From the NCBI GenBank assembly GCA_027886185.1, contig WOAB01000568.1, positions 9,928,501-9,992,500 of the forward strand: a stretch of 64,000 bases of DNA. Reading direction: 5' to 3'. The notes below the pieces were generated by a model. It was not told the origin of the DNA. It saw only the letters and a program-made list of their open reading frames with translations, and made no database searches. The stretch is from Rheum nobile (taxonomy: Eukaryota > Streptophyta > Magnoliopsida > Caryophyllales > Polygonaceae). The translations under genes and the position numbers were made by a program. This document shows, piece by piece, positions 22,440 through 32,900 of this stretch; position 1 is the stretch's first letter; every line of letters starts with the position of its first letter.

Positions 22440-22834
22440 CTGGGCGGCCCTACGTGCAGCCCACATCAACCGTTGGGAGTGAAACGTATACTCAATGGGC
22501 GGCACCACGTGCCGTCCATGAACCCTAGGCGGCACCACGTGTCGTCCATGAACCCTGGGCGGCAGGAAGTGCCGCCTATGAACCCTGTCCCCCCAAAAAA
22601 CCCGGTTCATTGACCCAGTTTCGTGGGCGGCACGAAATGCCTCCCACAACCCCGGTTTCAATAAACCGGTTTTTAAAAACACATTTTTATTTATTTCAAA
22701 AAAAAATCCCTAAACTGAACCCATCATGGGCGGCTCTACGAGCCGCCCATGGAACTCGGGTTTTCTCGACGGCATGTCGAGCCGCCCATGGGGAAGTGCG
22801 CGGTTAAAAAAAAGCGACTGCGCGGTTTTGCGCC
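22440..22834. repeat. Right subterminal palindrome cluster and terminal inverted repeat
   Basis: Motif arms occur at about 22440, 22498, 22530, 22558, 22625, 22727 and 22777, several in inverted pairs (GGGCGGCTCTACGAGCCGCCC at 22727). The last 75 bp (22760-22834) are the terminal repeat, ending GCGGTTTTGCGCC. The left end lacks several of these arms, so the subterminal regions differ while the tips agree. Confidence 0.88.
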
Positions 22835-22843
22835 GTAAAATTT
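22835..22843. repeat. Target-site duplication, right copy
   Basis: GTAAAATTT, identical to 13261-13269. The interrupted dispersed repeat continues with TGCTTTAATATATGG. Confidence 0.93.
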
Positions 22844-22858
22844 TGCTTTAATATATGG

Positions 22859-23122
22859 ATTTTGCTATTTATCGCTCCGGGGCGACGAATAAGATGTCAA
22901 AAATAGAAACATTTTTTGTAACGGGATTATAATTTCTATTTTAGGGTTTTAGTTTCTAATAAATTTTACCAAAATTTATATATAGTGAGTTGTTTGTTAA
23001 GGAAAGATATACTCTTAGTACTTAAACAAAAGAAAAATAATATTATTTACATTTTTTTTAATTAGATAAATTCCTATATTTAGCATCTTATTCATTGCCC
23101 CGGGGGCGACAAAAAACAAAAC
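22859..23122. mobile_element. MITE with CGCCCCGGGGGCG-type ends
   Basis: The left TTTTGCTATTTATCGCTCCG plus GGCGACGAATAAGATG is matched inverted on the right (AGCATCTTATTCATTGCCCC plus GGGGGCGACAAAAAACAAAA). The interior is about 190 bp, AT-rich and noncoding. The target duplication was not settled. It lies 16 bp from the MULE. Confidence 0.75.
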
Positions 23123-23142
23123 ACTTAATATATATATATAGT

Positions 23143-23390
23143 GGATTCATTGATTTGTAATCTTTTAATTGATTTGTATAAATAAGGAATTATTAGTTAT
23201 AGATTTAGTTTGTACTAAGGAAAGTTTAGTACATAAATATTATTTAAAAAATAAAAAAAATGAGAAAAAGGCATGTGGCAAAGTGAAGGAAATGGAGACA
23301 CATGCGTACTGAGATTTTGCCTTAGTGTATATATATATATATATATCTTCGTGCTGTTGGAAATATAATCTTTGTGGTTCAAGTGGCTTA
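23143..23390 (+). repeat. Dispersed repeat copy
   Basis: About 250 bp match 6297-6540 nearly throughout, including GATTCATTGATTTGTAATC, GTACTAAGGAAAGTTTAGTA and AATATAATCTTTGTGGTTCA. A (TA)n run interrupts it near 23325-23347. Confidence 0.85.
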
Positions 23391-23601
23391 GGGTTTAGGG
23401 GTTCTACTTTAATAGATATATAATAAATTATATTTGATGTATAAATAAGGGAGGCTAGAATAAAATGTACATTTGTCAAACTTAGTCATATGCATCTATT
23501 TTATGCTGCTAAAATTGGGTGTGAAAAGAAAAGCTTACTTGATAGAAAGAAAAGGAAGGATAAATAAGGAAATAAAAGGAGCTAAAAAAAATGGTTGCTA
23601 C

Positions 23602-24015
23602 TAGACCTGTCAAAAACCGACCCAACTCGAAAACCTGACCCGACCCGAAAGGACCCGAACCCGACCCGAACGTCACTGGGTCAAGAAGGACCCGAACCCG
23701 AAGGACCTGAACCCGAACCCGACCCGACTCGACCCGAACGCAAATCCGAGCTCGCGGGTCTCCTTTATTTTGTATATTTTATTTTATTTATATTAAATAT
23801 TTTAATATACTTTATTAAATAATAATATAATATTAATTATATTATTATAATTATTTTATTAAAGTTAAAAATCATAATAATAATCATAAAAAAGGGCATG
23901 TTCGACCCGCTGGGTCAACCCGAACCCGACCCGAAAATTTTATCAACCCGATCGACCTGAACCCGATTTGACCCGAACCCGACATGACCCGAACCCGACC
24001 CAGTTGACAGGTCTA
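23602..24015. mobile_element. hAT MITE, copy 1
   Basis: The 414-bp element has ends TAGACCTGTCAA / TTGACAGGTCTA and subterminal arrays of GACCCGAACCC-like repeats in both halves around an AT-rich core. The flanking 8-mers are GTTGCTAC and GCTGCTAC (7 of 8). An 8-bp duplication and this terminus are typical of hAT elements. Copy 2 is at 49310-49710. Confidence 0.88.
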
Positions 24016-26638
24016 GCTGCTACCAATCTCTATATTGCTTTCTATTAATTTATTTTTTCTTGCGCAAGATTCTATCAACATGTAGTATATATAATACTTC
24101 TTACTTTGGTGTTTGTAACTATATTATACAGACAACATTTTTTATGAATGTAATCTAAGGGTATTGAAGAGTTATAAACATACGTTGTTATTACAATGCA
24201 GGTTTATTGAATATTTTGTGGTTTATTTTGGAAAGAATTGATGTTAAAAATATTACAGATTTATTTTAGTGTATAAGAAATATATTGTAGAGAATAAAAA
24301 TCTGCATAGAATTTAATATTTGTGTTACATTTTGGAAAGGATTGATTATAAAAATATTGTAGATCTATTTTAGTAAAATATGTATAGGCTGTAAATTATT
24401 GCAGAGATTTGATTTTCAAAATAAAACCGAAAAAATGATAGTTTGCCACGTGGTAGTAGGGAGGGTGAGTTTATTCTGGGGGCGCCAAGTGGCTTAGTTG
24501 GGGTTCAGCTTTAGTATATATATAGTAGATTCTCATAAGACTCAATTTCATTGCAGTCTTCTCTTGAATCATATATTTTCTTACGTTTAGGTGGAAGTAT
24601 GGTAGTTATATACCTTTTATAAAGTATTATTCGAGAAACAATGGTAGTAACTATATACGACTACGCAGAGCCTCGCATAAATTACTTACATGGTCTTTCA
24701 TTAGACTAACCAACCTTTATTTTTTCTTGTATGGTTGACTGGTGTCATCTGTCTCATACGGCACATCAATTTGTTTATCTCATGCTATCTCGAAGTAACT
24801 AATCGGAGAAGAAGGCTTGCAATTGAAGTTGTGTATCGGAGTATATTTTGAAGTTGTTTTCGTATCGATTTAATATTCTTAATAAATGTAATAGGCAATA
24901 ATATTTAGATAACCTAGTCATGTATTTAGGGTTTATATAAAGTCTTTCGTTGAAATTTCATATTGTTTTGTAAAACCGGTCTTCTCAATTACGGGTGGAA
25001 TTTTAATAAAGATGGAGTATTTGTTTCACAAGTCTTCCGCTATTATTTATTTTGTTATTACTGTATTTACGCATAAATTTTTCTGATTAAGCCTAGGGTG
25101 GCTTTGGACTTTAAAGTCTGAGGTCACTAGCGTGTGACACTACCGACATAAGTCGATGTTGTTATAATAATAATAAATAAGTAATATAAATAGAATTATA
25201 TTCAATTGAATTATATTTATATTATAATTAGAATGAATATGTAAATTTATTGGTAAGATTTATTATATATAGGATTAAGGTAATTAACTAAGGGTTTGTT
25301 AGGAGGAGGAGTTTATAAAGAGTTTTTTGTTTATAAGTAGTTGGTAAATAGGGTTGTATAAAAAAACATGTTTTGTAAAAAGGTATTTTTTATAGGTATA
25401 TGTGTAATTTATTTTAAAAAGTGTGAGTGGTGAAAAAAAAAAGTAAATAATTTTATTATACGTTTATCGAAATATATAAAAGTAGAGTTTTGAAATAAAG
25501 TGTTTATAAATAATAAATACAATTAGTCAAACAAAGCTTAATTATATATAGGGAACATATGTAAAATATAATATAATAAGTGATTCTCAAAAATGAATAA
25601 TAACATGAATTGGTTCAAATATATACATTATGCTTACGTATCCAATTTTACGTATTATTTATGCACATGACATGATGCATATATTTTGTGAACTTTTCAA
25701 GTCCGTGTCCTAAGGAAAGTTCACACCCGAGCCCTGTTAGACAACGTGGTTTGTTACACTGTCCACATATGGAATTTTATTTGTATGTAATTATGCAAAA
25801 ATGCATTAAATTTTTATAAAGATGTATTTATATGTCGTTTGATAAAAAAAAAAGGCATGATAATTACGTAGTTATTAAACAATTGACCGATATAAAAATA
25901 ACTAATTTACAATATTAGAAATAACACAAATTTTATTTAGGAATTGGTTCATATAACAAAAGAAATGAATTATAAAATAATTTATAAAACGACAAACGTA
26001 GTTAAGGATAAGTTTAAATAATCTTAAATATATATATATATATATATATATACTTTATTGAAATATCCAATATTATAGAATATAAATAAAATTGGATATA
26101 AAATATATTCAAAATAAAACATATGACCTTCAAATACTACAGTGAAGGAAGATCGCCGTTCAATGGGCTACGACCTAAATGGGAATGATATTTTGTTTTA
26201 GTGAGTGTAAATAAATATACTAATGGATAATAAATAAAGGATTAATCATTAATAAGTTGGATCATATGAGAAGGGAGATTGGAGTGTAAAGTGGAGAGCT
26301 AAGGGAGCCCTTGGATTAAGTTGATCGAATGGTTGAGGTTTTAATTGCATCTTATATATGTGAGGTGGCAATTTTGTGATTTCTTTTGTTTTTTATTTCA
26401 TTTTCTATTTTACCCCTCGTTATATCTTCTCATTTGCATCGCTTGAGGGTAAAATCTCTCGTTTTTCGCCGCCATATCCTCAAAGCTCTCTTCCTCCATT
26501 TTGTTGTGCTCTTCCTCAACCCAAAATTCAAAACTTTCTTCCGCCATCAAAATCATCAATGGAGATAGGTATACCGATTTCTTCTCTATTTTTTCTTAAT
26601 GTTTGGTGAATGTGTGCCATCGGTAATTTGTTCATAGG
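24016..26638. other. AT-rich spacer, no gene seen
   Basis: Contains a (TA)n run near 26030-26052, a further partial dispersed-repeat-like stretch near 24430-24540 (ending CTTTAGTATATATATAGTAG), and a short CT-rich frame near 26376-26609 that looks like chance. Nothing else was recognised. Confidence 0.5.
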
Positions 26639-26930
26639 TAGAGTTGTCAAAATTTGACCCGACCGAAACTCGACCCGCGTTTTTTGGGATGAGACCCGAC
26701 CCGAAAAGTATTGGGTCAAAAGTAACCCGACCCGTTCGACCCAAAAATTTCTGGGTTGGGTCATTGACTCGTTGGGTCAATACAAATGTGTTTATATTTT
26801 ATATATTAAATATTAAGATATATTTTATCATTAAAATATTATATAATAATAATCTTTTGATTTATTATTTTTTGTTTTAATTAAAATATTATTTTAATAT
26901 TCATTTTATAAAATTTTGACAAGGCACTCT
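26639..26930. mobile_element. hAT-type MITE
   Basis: It begins TAGAGTTGTCAAAATTTGAC, with GACCCGAC-type repeats at the left end and an AT-rich right half. An imperfect inverse end (AATTTTGACAAGGCACTCT) precedes the next element. The right boundary is approximate. Confidence 0.55.
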
Positions 26931-26934
26931 CGAC

Positions 26935-27697
26935 TAGGGCTGTCAAAACTTGACCCGATCCGAACGACCCGCCCGAAACCGTTCCATATCCGAAAAGAAT
27001 AAAAAAATGTATACCCGAGCCTGACCCGATCCAAACCGACTAGCCCGAACCCAAAAAATAACCCGAACAAACGAGCCCATTATCAACCCGATACCCGAAG
27101 TCACCCGACCCGAAATTACTCGAAAACCCGAAGTTTCTCGATCCGAAATCACTCAAAAACCCGAAGTTGCCCGATCCAAGATAACCCGAAAACCCGAAGT
27201 TGATTGATTTGAAATCACATAAAAACCCAAGCTCGATAGCCCAAAATCACAGAAAAATCAATGCCACCTGATCCTAAATCATCCGAGAAAAATAAAGACA
27301 CTCAACTCAAAATCATCAGAAAAACTCAAAATCACCTAAGTTATTTTTCTTCCATCGAAATACACGTCAAACCACAACACGATTTATACGAAATGCGATT
27401 CTTTTGAGATCATACTTAAACGAAAACTTATTCATTCGAACTCATGTTTATCTGAAATCCGATTCAACTGAAATATGATTTACACCAAATCTAGTTTTGT
27501 CATAATCAGAAATAACCCATCGAAATTGACCCAAATATCCGACTTCTCCCTACTAAATGAACAATTGACCCGACCGACCCAAATTGGATCGGGTTGTCAA
27601 AATACATGTGAATATGTCATTAGCCTGGATCCGGATTAACCCGAAACCAAAATGACCCGACCCGAAACCAATCTGATTCGTTCGATTGACAACCCTA
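26935..27697. mobile_element. hAT-type nonautonomous element
   Basis: Ends TAGGGCTGTCAA and TTGACAACCCTA enclose 763 bp rich in degenerate CCCGAAACCCGAAGTT-like repeats. The flanking 8-mers do not match well, so the target site may have mutated. Confidence 0.6.
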
Positions 27698-28146
27698 AGT
27701 TTGACCGAAATCCAAATCAACCCAACCGAAATTGACCCGAATACCCGATCTCACCCGATAAAAGAATATCTGATCCGATCTGACCCGAGCCGATATGATC
27801 CGACTTGTTGTAATATCAAACATTGGCCCGAATCTCTAGAGCATTGAGTTTTAAGGTTGTGGTTTTGCAATTTGTCCTTTGAGAAAGTTATGCCGAATGA
27901 AATCCAGACTATTTAAAGTTGTAATGGATATTGACTAAGTCGTGGTTATGGATTACAGATTTTCTATTAATGACATGAATTAGTCATAAAAAGTTGTTTA
28001 CTTGATCAATTGAGACTGTCAAACACTCAAATTGTTGGTTGGAAAAAAAATGGTTGAATTAATTTCTCCTATGTATTATGTTTCATGCGTAAAGCTAATT
28101 CATGGTCTCTTATTTGATTTTGCTCAAAGTTGAAAAATCAATTTAA
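27698..28146. other. Spacer with a further CCCGA-rich patch
   Basis: 27700-27840 continues GACCCGA-like repeats without a second clear end. The rest holds no recognised feature. Confidence 0.5.
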
Positions 28147-28218
28147 AGTCTATTAGTTCAAAAAGGTAGAGCAATGTGTTCAGTGCACATGATATAAGTT
28201 CGAATCCTATATAGGCTA
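28147..28218 (+). other. tRNA-like sequence (tRNA-derived repeat)
   Basis: The 72 bases fold into a full cloverleaf: acceptor AGTCTAT/ATAGGCT, D stem GTTC/GAGC, anticodon stem ATGTG/CACAT with loop TTCAGTG, and T loop TTCGAAT on a five-pair stem with one mismatch. A- and B-box-like blocks are present (TAGTTCAAAAAGG, GTTCGAATCC). The anticodon would be CAG (Leu), but the long variable arm of Leu tRNAs is absent, so I read it as a tRNA pseudogene or SINE head rather than a working tRNA. Confidence 0.6.
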
Positions 28219-28699
28219 CAAAAGTAAAATTATGTTATGTCGTTCATTTCATGGTATTTGAGAGAGAGACCTTCAAAAATAACATGTAGATGCTTTTAAC
28301 CAATATCATCGTCTATGAAGCTAGAATCAAAGAAATGTCTACTAAAAGTTGTTTAGAGAATGAGCTTTTGCACGAGAATTTAAATGATATGAAGTTGGGT
28401 TATACACAAAACATCAAAGAAAGGCGGACTAGGCACACTTGAGAATGCAAGAACTCGTCGGGAGAAATTGTCATCATAGGAAATGTTGTGCCCATATAAT
28501 TATATATATCCAAGCTCAAGTTTAAGTAATAATTACATTTGAATGTATTCATGTAAAATATTGAGCATTGAAAACCCCCATATGAAATGAGAGTAGGAAA
28601 TGAGATGTATTATGTCTATGTTTACATTTAATCTCCACCACATGATTGAATTGAATATACAAGAAACAACATATACATTCCACAAAGTTGCATTGAGTT

Positions 28700-29410
28700 G
28701 TGTTGAAGTTTTAAAAGCTTATTTATGCACTTGATGTAACTAGTTATGCACTATTACATACAAGACATGCACTTTTATATACAAAGTTACCACAAGCATG
28801 ATTTGTAACCTATGAGGGATTCGAACTCACATCAATGTGTATCAACACTCTACTCTACCATTTGAGCTAATAGGTTGTGACAACATTAAATATTTGGACC
28901 TAGACCACTTTGTAGATAGTGCATAATTCAAACATAAATAGAAACATTTAGTAATGCCTTTTTTGTATATTTACTTATGCACTTTTTATACATTTATGAT
29001 GCACTTTTACTAATATATGTATACTATTAAGTACTTAGTTATACACTATTACTAACAAGACAAACAATTTCTTATTAACTAACTCATGCACTTTGAATGA
29101 CAACAACATGCACCAAAAGTACTTGGTTATGCACTTATACTAACAAGACATGCACTTTTGTACATTTAGTAATACACTTTTATACATCTTGTGATGCAAG
29201 TTTAGTGATGCACTTTTTATACATTTAGTGATGCACTTTTACTAATAAATCATGCACTATTAGGCACTTAACTGTGCACTTTTACTAACATGATATGCAA
29301 TTTTTAAATTATCGGACTTATTCACTTTCAATGACAAAGATATGCACTAAAAGTAACTAATTATGCACCTTGACTAAAAAGACATGCACTTTAAGACACT
29401 TACGTATCCA
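28700..29410. repeat. TGCAC-rich degenerate array
   Basis: TGCACTTTTA.TAACA.GACA-like units recur every 20-45 bp over 700 bp, without a strict period. No coding was seen. It overlaps the minus-strand tRNA-like sequence on its left. Confidence 0.7.
28806..28876 (-). other. tRNA-like sequence, inverted partner
   Basis: On the minus strand, 71 bases align with the copy at 28147. The acceptor arms AACCTAT/ATAGGTT pair perfectly, the A box is TAGCTCAAATGG and the B box GTTCGAATCCC. The anticodon and T stems are degenerate. The two copies point towards each other. Confidence 0.6.
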
Positions 29411-29572
29411 CTAACTTTCTAAAAACCAAATTTGTGAAAGGGGCAAACATAATTTTTTGTCGTACCATAATTTCAAGAGGCAAACACAAAATTACATTCT
29501 TTACTCGACTCATTGAACGTGTTTTAACATATGAATCCTAGAAATCTCGAATCATAGAAACGTAAGCATCAT

Positions 29573-29652
29573 GACACATGAACCATAAATCTGAACATAT
29601 GAACCCTAAATCTCAACACATGAACCCTAAATCTGAACACATGAACCTTAAA
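29573..29652 (+). repeat. 22-bp tandem repeat, about 3.5 units
   Basis: Units of the form ACACATGAACCCTAAATCT[C/G]A repeat with small changes. Confidence 0.9.
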
Positions 29653-30870
29653 TCACATCAACGAACGAACATAAACTAAAAATTTAGGAGTAAAGTAAAT
29701 ATGTTTACCTTGTTTTTGCTTCCCCTTTCAAACTGTTTTCTTTGCTCTCCATTTCGCTTCTTCAATTTCTTCAACTCATCAAATTTGCAAGCAATTTTTT
29801 AGAGGAAGAATGAGAGAGTGGAGATGGATGGAGATTGGAAGGTAGATTTAGTGATTTCTATGGCGATTTTGAATGAAAGTGATTGGAGACAAGATGGAGA
29901 TTCCAGCGGCAAATTAAGAGCTAGGTCATAGGAGGAACGACGACTTTGAAAATTAGAATATGGGTGAAGTTATTTTGTGTTTTATGGGAGGGTAGTGTTT
30001 TTAGAATAATTACCAGACGGTGCCAATAAAAAAAATCAAGTGGGCACGCATCTCTCTTTTACAATATTTTAATATATTATTTCTTTTAATCTTGACCACT
30101 GATATCACTCATCCAACGGATGTAAGAATTCCACACTTTTCACCTAAAAGGTATTATGCATGTGAAACGGACTCTGATAAGTACTCCTAAGAATATATAG
30201 ATTTGATACACAATAGATTACTCAAAAGTAGCATCTATATACCTTCGATATTGTTCCACTTTGTCGTTTTTATTATATAATGTAACATAAATATAAATAG
30301 ATATCTTAGATATATTTCCATATGAGGATTTTTTGGGTGGGTTATATAAGGATTAGTAGAATCTATATACCTCCTAAAAATATATAAATTTAAACAAAGT
30401 AAATTGATGAGTTATATTTGGTAGGACCGAATATGATTTGTTATATTAAACAAAGTATTGGTATATACTTTTCTTATATGTGGTAATTATATTTAGTAAA
30501 GAAAGGAAATGGTGTAGGAAGAAGCTGATGTAAATTTTAACAAAAAGAAAGGTGAATTGTAAAATGACACTGAGATTTGCCTACGTGACATAGCTCACAG
30601 GCTGACACGTAAGAGAGATAATTAGGACTTTTATATATTATATAGATGTGAGAAGGAATGTCGGGTTCCTTTATAATGAAGTTTGAATTGTCGAATATGT
30701 TTCCCACTGTCAAAATTATTATACAGTACTCCAATCTATTTAAGACGATGGTATTACACTCCTTCCGGAAGTTGTCCCCCAAATTTGCTACATCTTTTAC
30801 TAGTTATATCATTTAATCGTAAAGGTGGTAAATTCTCGTATATATTGGCCATTTATTTTATAGGATAGAG
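29653..30870. other. Spacer, nothing firm
   Basis: Around 29700-29800 the minus strand reads MSLKKLKKRNGEQRKQ and then a GTAAAC donor-like site. It could be a gene remnant but is too short to support. A motif like the dispersed repeat (TTGCCTACGTGACATAGCTC) lies near 30575. Confidence 0.45.
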
Positions 30871-30879
30871 AAGTGCGAG

Positions 30880-32705
30880 AAATACATGACATAATTTTAG
30901 TACCCAAGAATGAGCCATTCCAAGTTTGAGCATGATGCATTGGAGAAAACGCCATTCCATTTCATCTTATTTTTCATAAAATGTAAAGCCTCATTGGCGA
31001 TTAGTGCAGTGTCGATAATAGAAGGCGCTTTGCTATACTAAGATGATTGAGTCAATTAATGGTTTCAAGCGGTTGACCAGAGTTTTTGAGATGATTTTGT
31101 ACACAACGTTACACAAACTAACTAATAGGTCAAAACTCAATAACAGACTTGTGCTCGTTAACCTTAGGGATAAGGACAATAATAGTGCCATTAATGCCCT
31201 GAAGCGAAGATTCACCACACCACCAGGATTGTATAAATGCACCAATGTCGGGACCAACAACAAGCCAAAACTTCTGAAAGAAGAGGTGTGTATGTCATCT
31301 GACCCCGGAGCCCTGCTAAGGTGCAATTTGAATAAAGCAAAGCTAATTTCATTTGTAAAAATATCCCGAACAAAGCAATATTCATGGCATATGAGACTTT
31401 AGGTTCAATTCCAACAAGTACCTGGTCAATTTCAGATGGATTGAAAGTGGCAAAAAGCTCACCATAATAAGAAGTGATCACATATCCAATATCAGAATCT
31501 GATGTTTTCCAAATTCCACTGGTATAAAAAGGGATGGAAATGGTATTCTTGGAGCGTCCTTGAGAAGTTTTATAGTAAAAGTAAGAGGTATTTCGGTCTC
31601 TGTCTAGAAACTCATTAGTTCTAGATCGTATCTTCCAGTATTGCTCATCCTGCCTATGAAGAGTGTCTTATGTTCTTTGTCAATATCGTAACCCCGATGT
31701 AAATCATGAAGATCCAAGAGCCTTTGTTGTAAATTAGCCAATTCAGACTTGAAAGCATCTATCTTTTTGCTACGACCTTAAAAGAAATTACGGGACCAAG
31801 AGGCAAGGCCATCTACATAGGATTCAATTTTTCCAGCTTAAGATACGTGAGTCAGGTTCCAACTAGACTCCACCGCCTACAAACATTCATTGTTGGAAAG
31901 CCATAAGGGTTCAAACTGGAAGGGGCTACACCCCCTGCGTCGACTATTATGATGTTGATTAGTGATTCCATCAAAGGAGAATTGGTGAGGAATACGAGCG
32001 ATAGCAAACCATAATTCATTAAGAGCTTGTTTGGTATCTATACCAAAGATATGAGGTATTAGACACTAGTATCAGTATGAATATTAAGATATGGATATGA
32101 GTGATGTAAGGATATCGAGTATGGTTACCAATATGTGAGATGTTTTTGATATACCAATTTTGTGGGAGATATCAAAATATTTCTCTGATACCAATATCCA
32201 ATATATCAAATAACATATATTAATTTGATATCGATATCAAGATCTACAAAACACATATATGGGTATTATTAATATCTCATACATATACTTGATATCTTGA
32301 TATCAATATCAAACGTATGTTTCTATTTCATTTTCAAACTCTATTTTCATATTCCATTGCACGGGTATAGATATGAGTATGAGGGATATTTGTGATACAC
32401 ATATTTTGTAAGAAATATCAAAATAATACTCGATATCACTTTATTCACTTTGATATCAACTGATATAGATATAGATATAGATATCAAACAACATATATAA
32501 GTTTAATATCAATATCAAGATATAACAAACACATATATGAGTATGACTATATCTCATATTCATACCTAATATCATAATATCAATACTAAATGGACCCTAA
32601 GTGATGAAACCAAGTTACCATTATAATCAGGGTGTTATCAATTGATTACTTAATAGATCATTAAGTCTACCAAACAAAAGCAATTTACTTCTTATTGTAA
32701 CTTCA
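30880..32705 (-). pseudogene. L1-type LINE remnant (endonuclease/reverse transcriptase)
   Basis: On the minus strand, broken frames give L1-like strings in the right order: an endonuclease/linker region near 31850-32000 (RRRGCSPFQFEPLWLSNNEC), then SRTNEFLDRDRNTSYFYYKT (about 31600), then ITSYYGELF at 31481. The reverse transcriptase start (SRAPGSDDIHTSSF) and SLCNVVYKIISKTLVNRLKP come near 31300-31050. Further RT-like sequence (ANEALHFMKNKM-like) runs to ~30880. Stops, frameshifts and a MITE at 32023-32597 break it, and both ends are missing. L1 elements copy themselves by target-primed reverse transcription; this copy is dead. Confidence 0.8.
32023..32597. mobile_element. Tourist-like MITE inserted in the LINE remnant
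   Basis: A 575-bp stretch of GATATCAATATC-like sequence has related ends (GAGCTTGTTTGGTATC and, inverted, GGGTCCATTTAGTATT) and TAA on both sides. TAA duplications suggest the PIF/Harbinger group. LINE-like sequence resumes on both flanks. Confidence 0.6.
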
Positions 32706-32900
32706 CTAATCCTATAAAAAAAAAAAAAAAAAAAAAAACGATCATGAGCAGACTGAAATAATTATCAAAATTATTATGCTTGAACATACAAATTCTCTCC
32801 TACGTCTAAAACAGTGTTTTCCACTAAACAGAAATTTGAAATCTCTTCTTTAGAGACCTGTTGTTGAGTTCAATGGTTTTATTTTTCTCACAAAATGAAT

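Larger units (their letters stand above)
13270..22834. mobile_element. Complete Mutator-like element (MULE) with OTU-transposase and PMD gene
   Basis: A 9,565-bp element bounded by similar terminal inverted repeats and an exact 9-bp target duplication. It has inserted into a copy of the dispersed repeat seen at 6.2 and 23.2 kb, which resumes on the right. It carries, left to right: a PMD gene (plus strand), tandem repeats, a long fold-back, an internal promoter-like segment, a small ORF, and a spliced transposase gene (minus strand). The open transposase frame, the exact duplication and the similar ends suggest a fairly recent insertion. A link between plant MULEs and both PMD and OTU domains is known in general; the fold-back between the two genes I have not seen described. 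Confidence 0.93.

Noticed and set aside
28147..28218. A functional tRNA-Leu(CAG)
   Set aside because: Leu tRNAs need a long variable arm, which is absent; a mismatch in the T stem and a decayed inverted partner indicate a repeat-derived copy.
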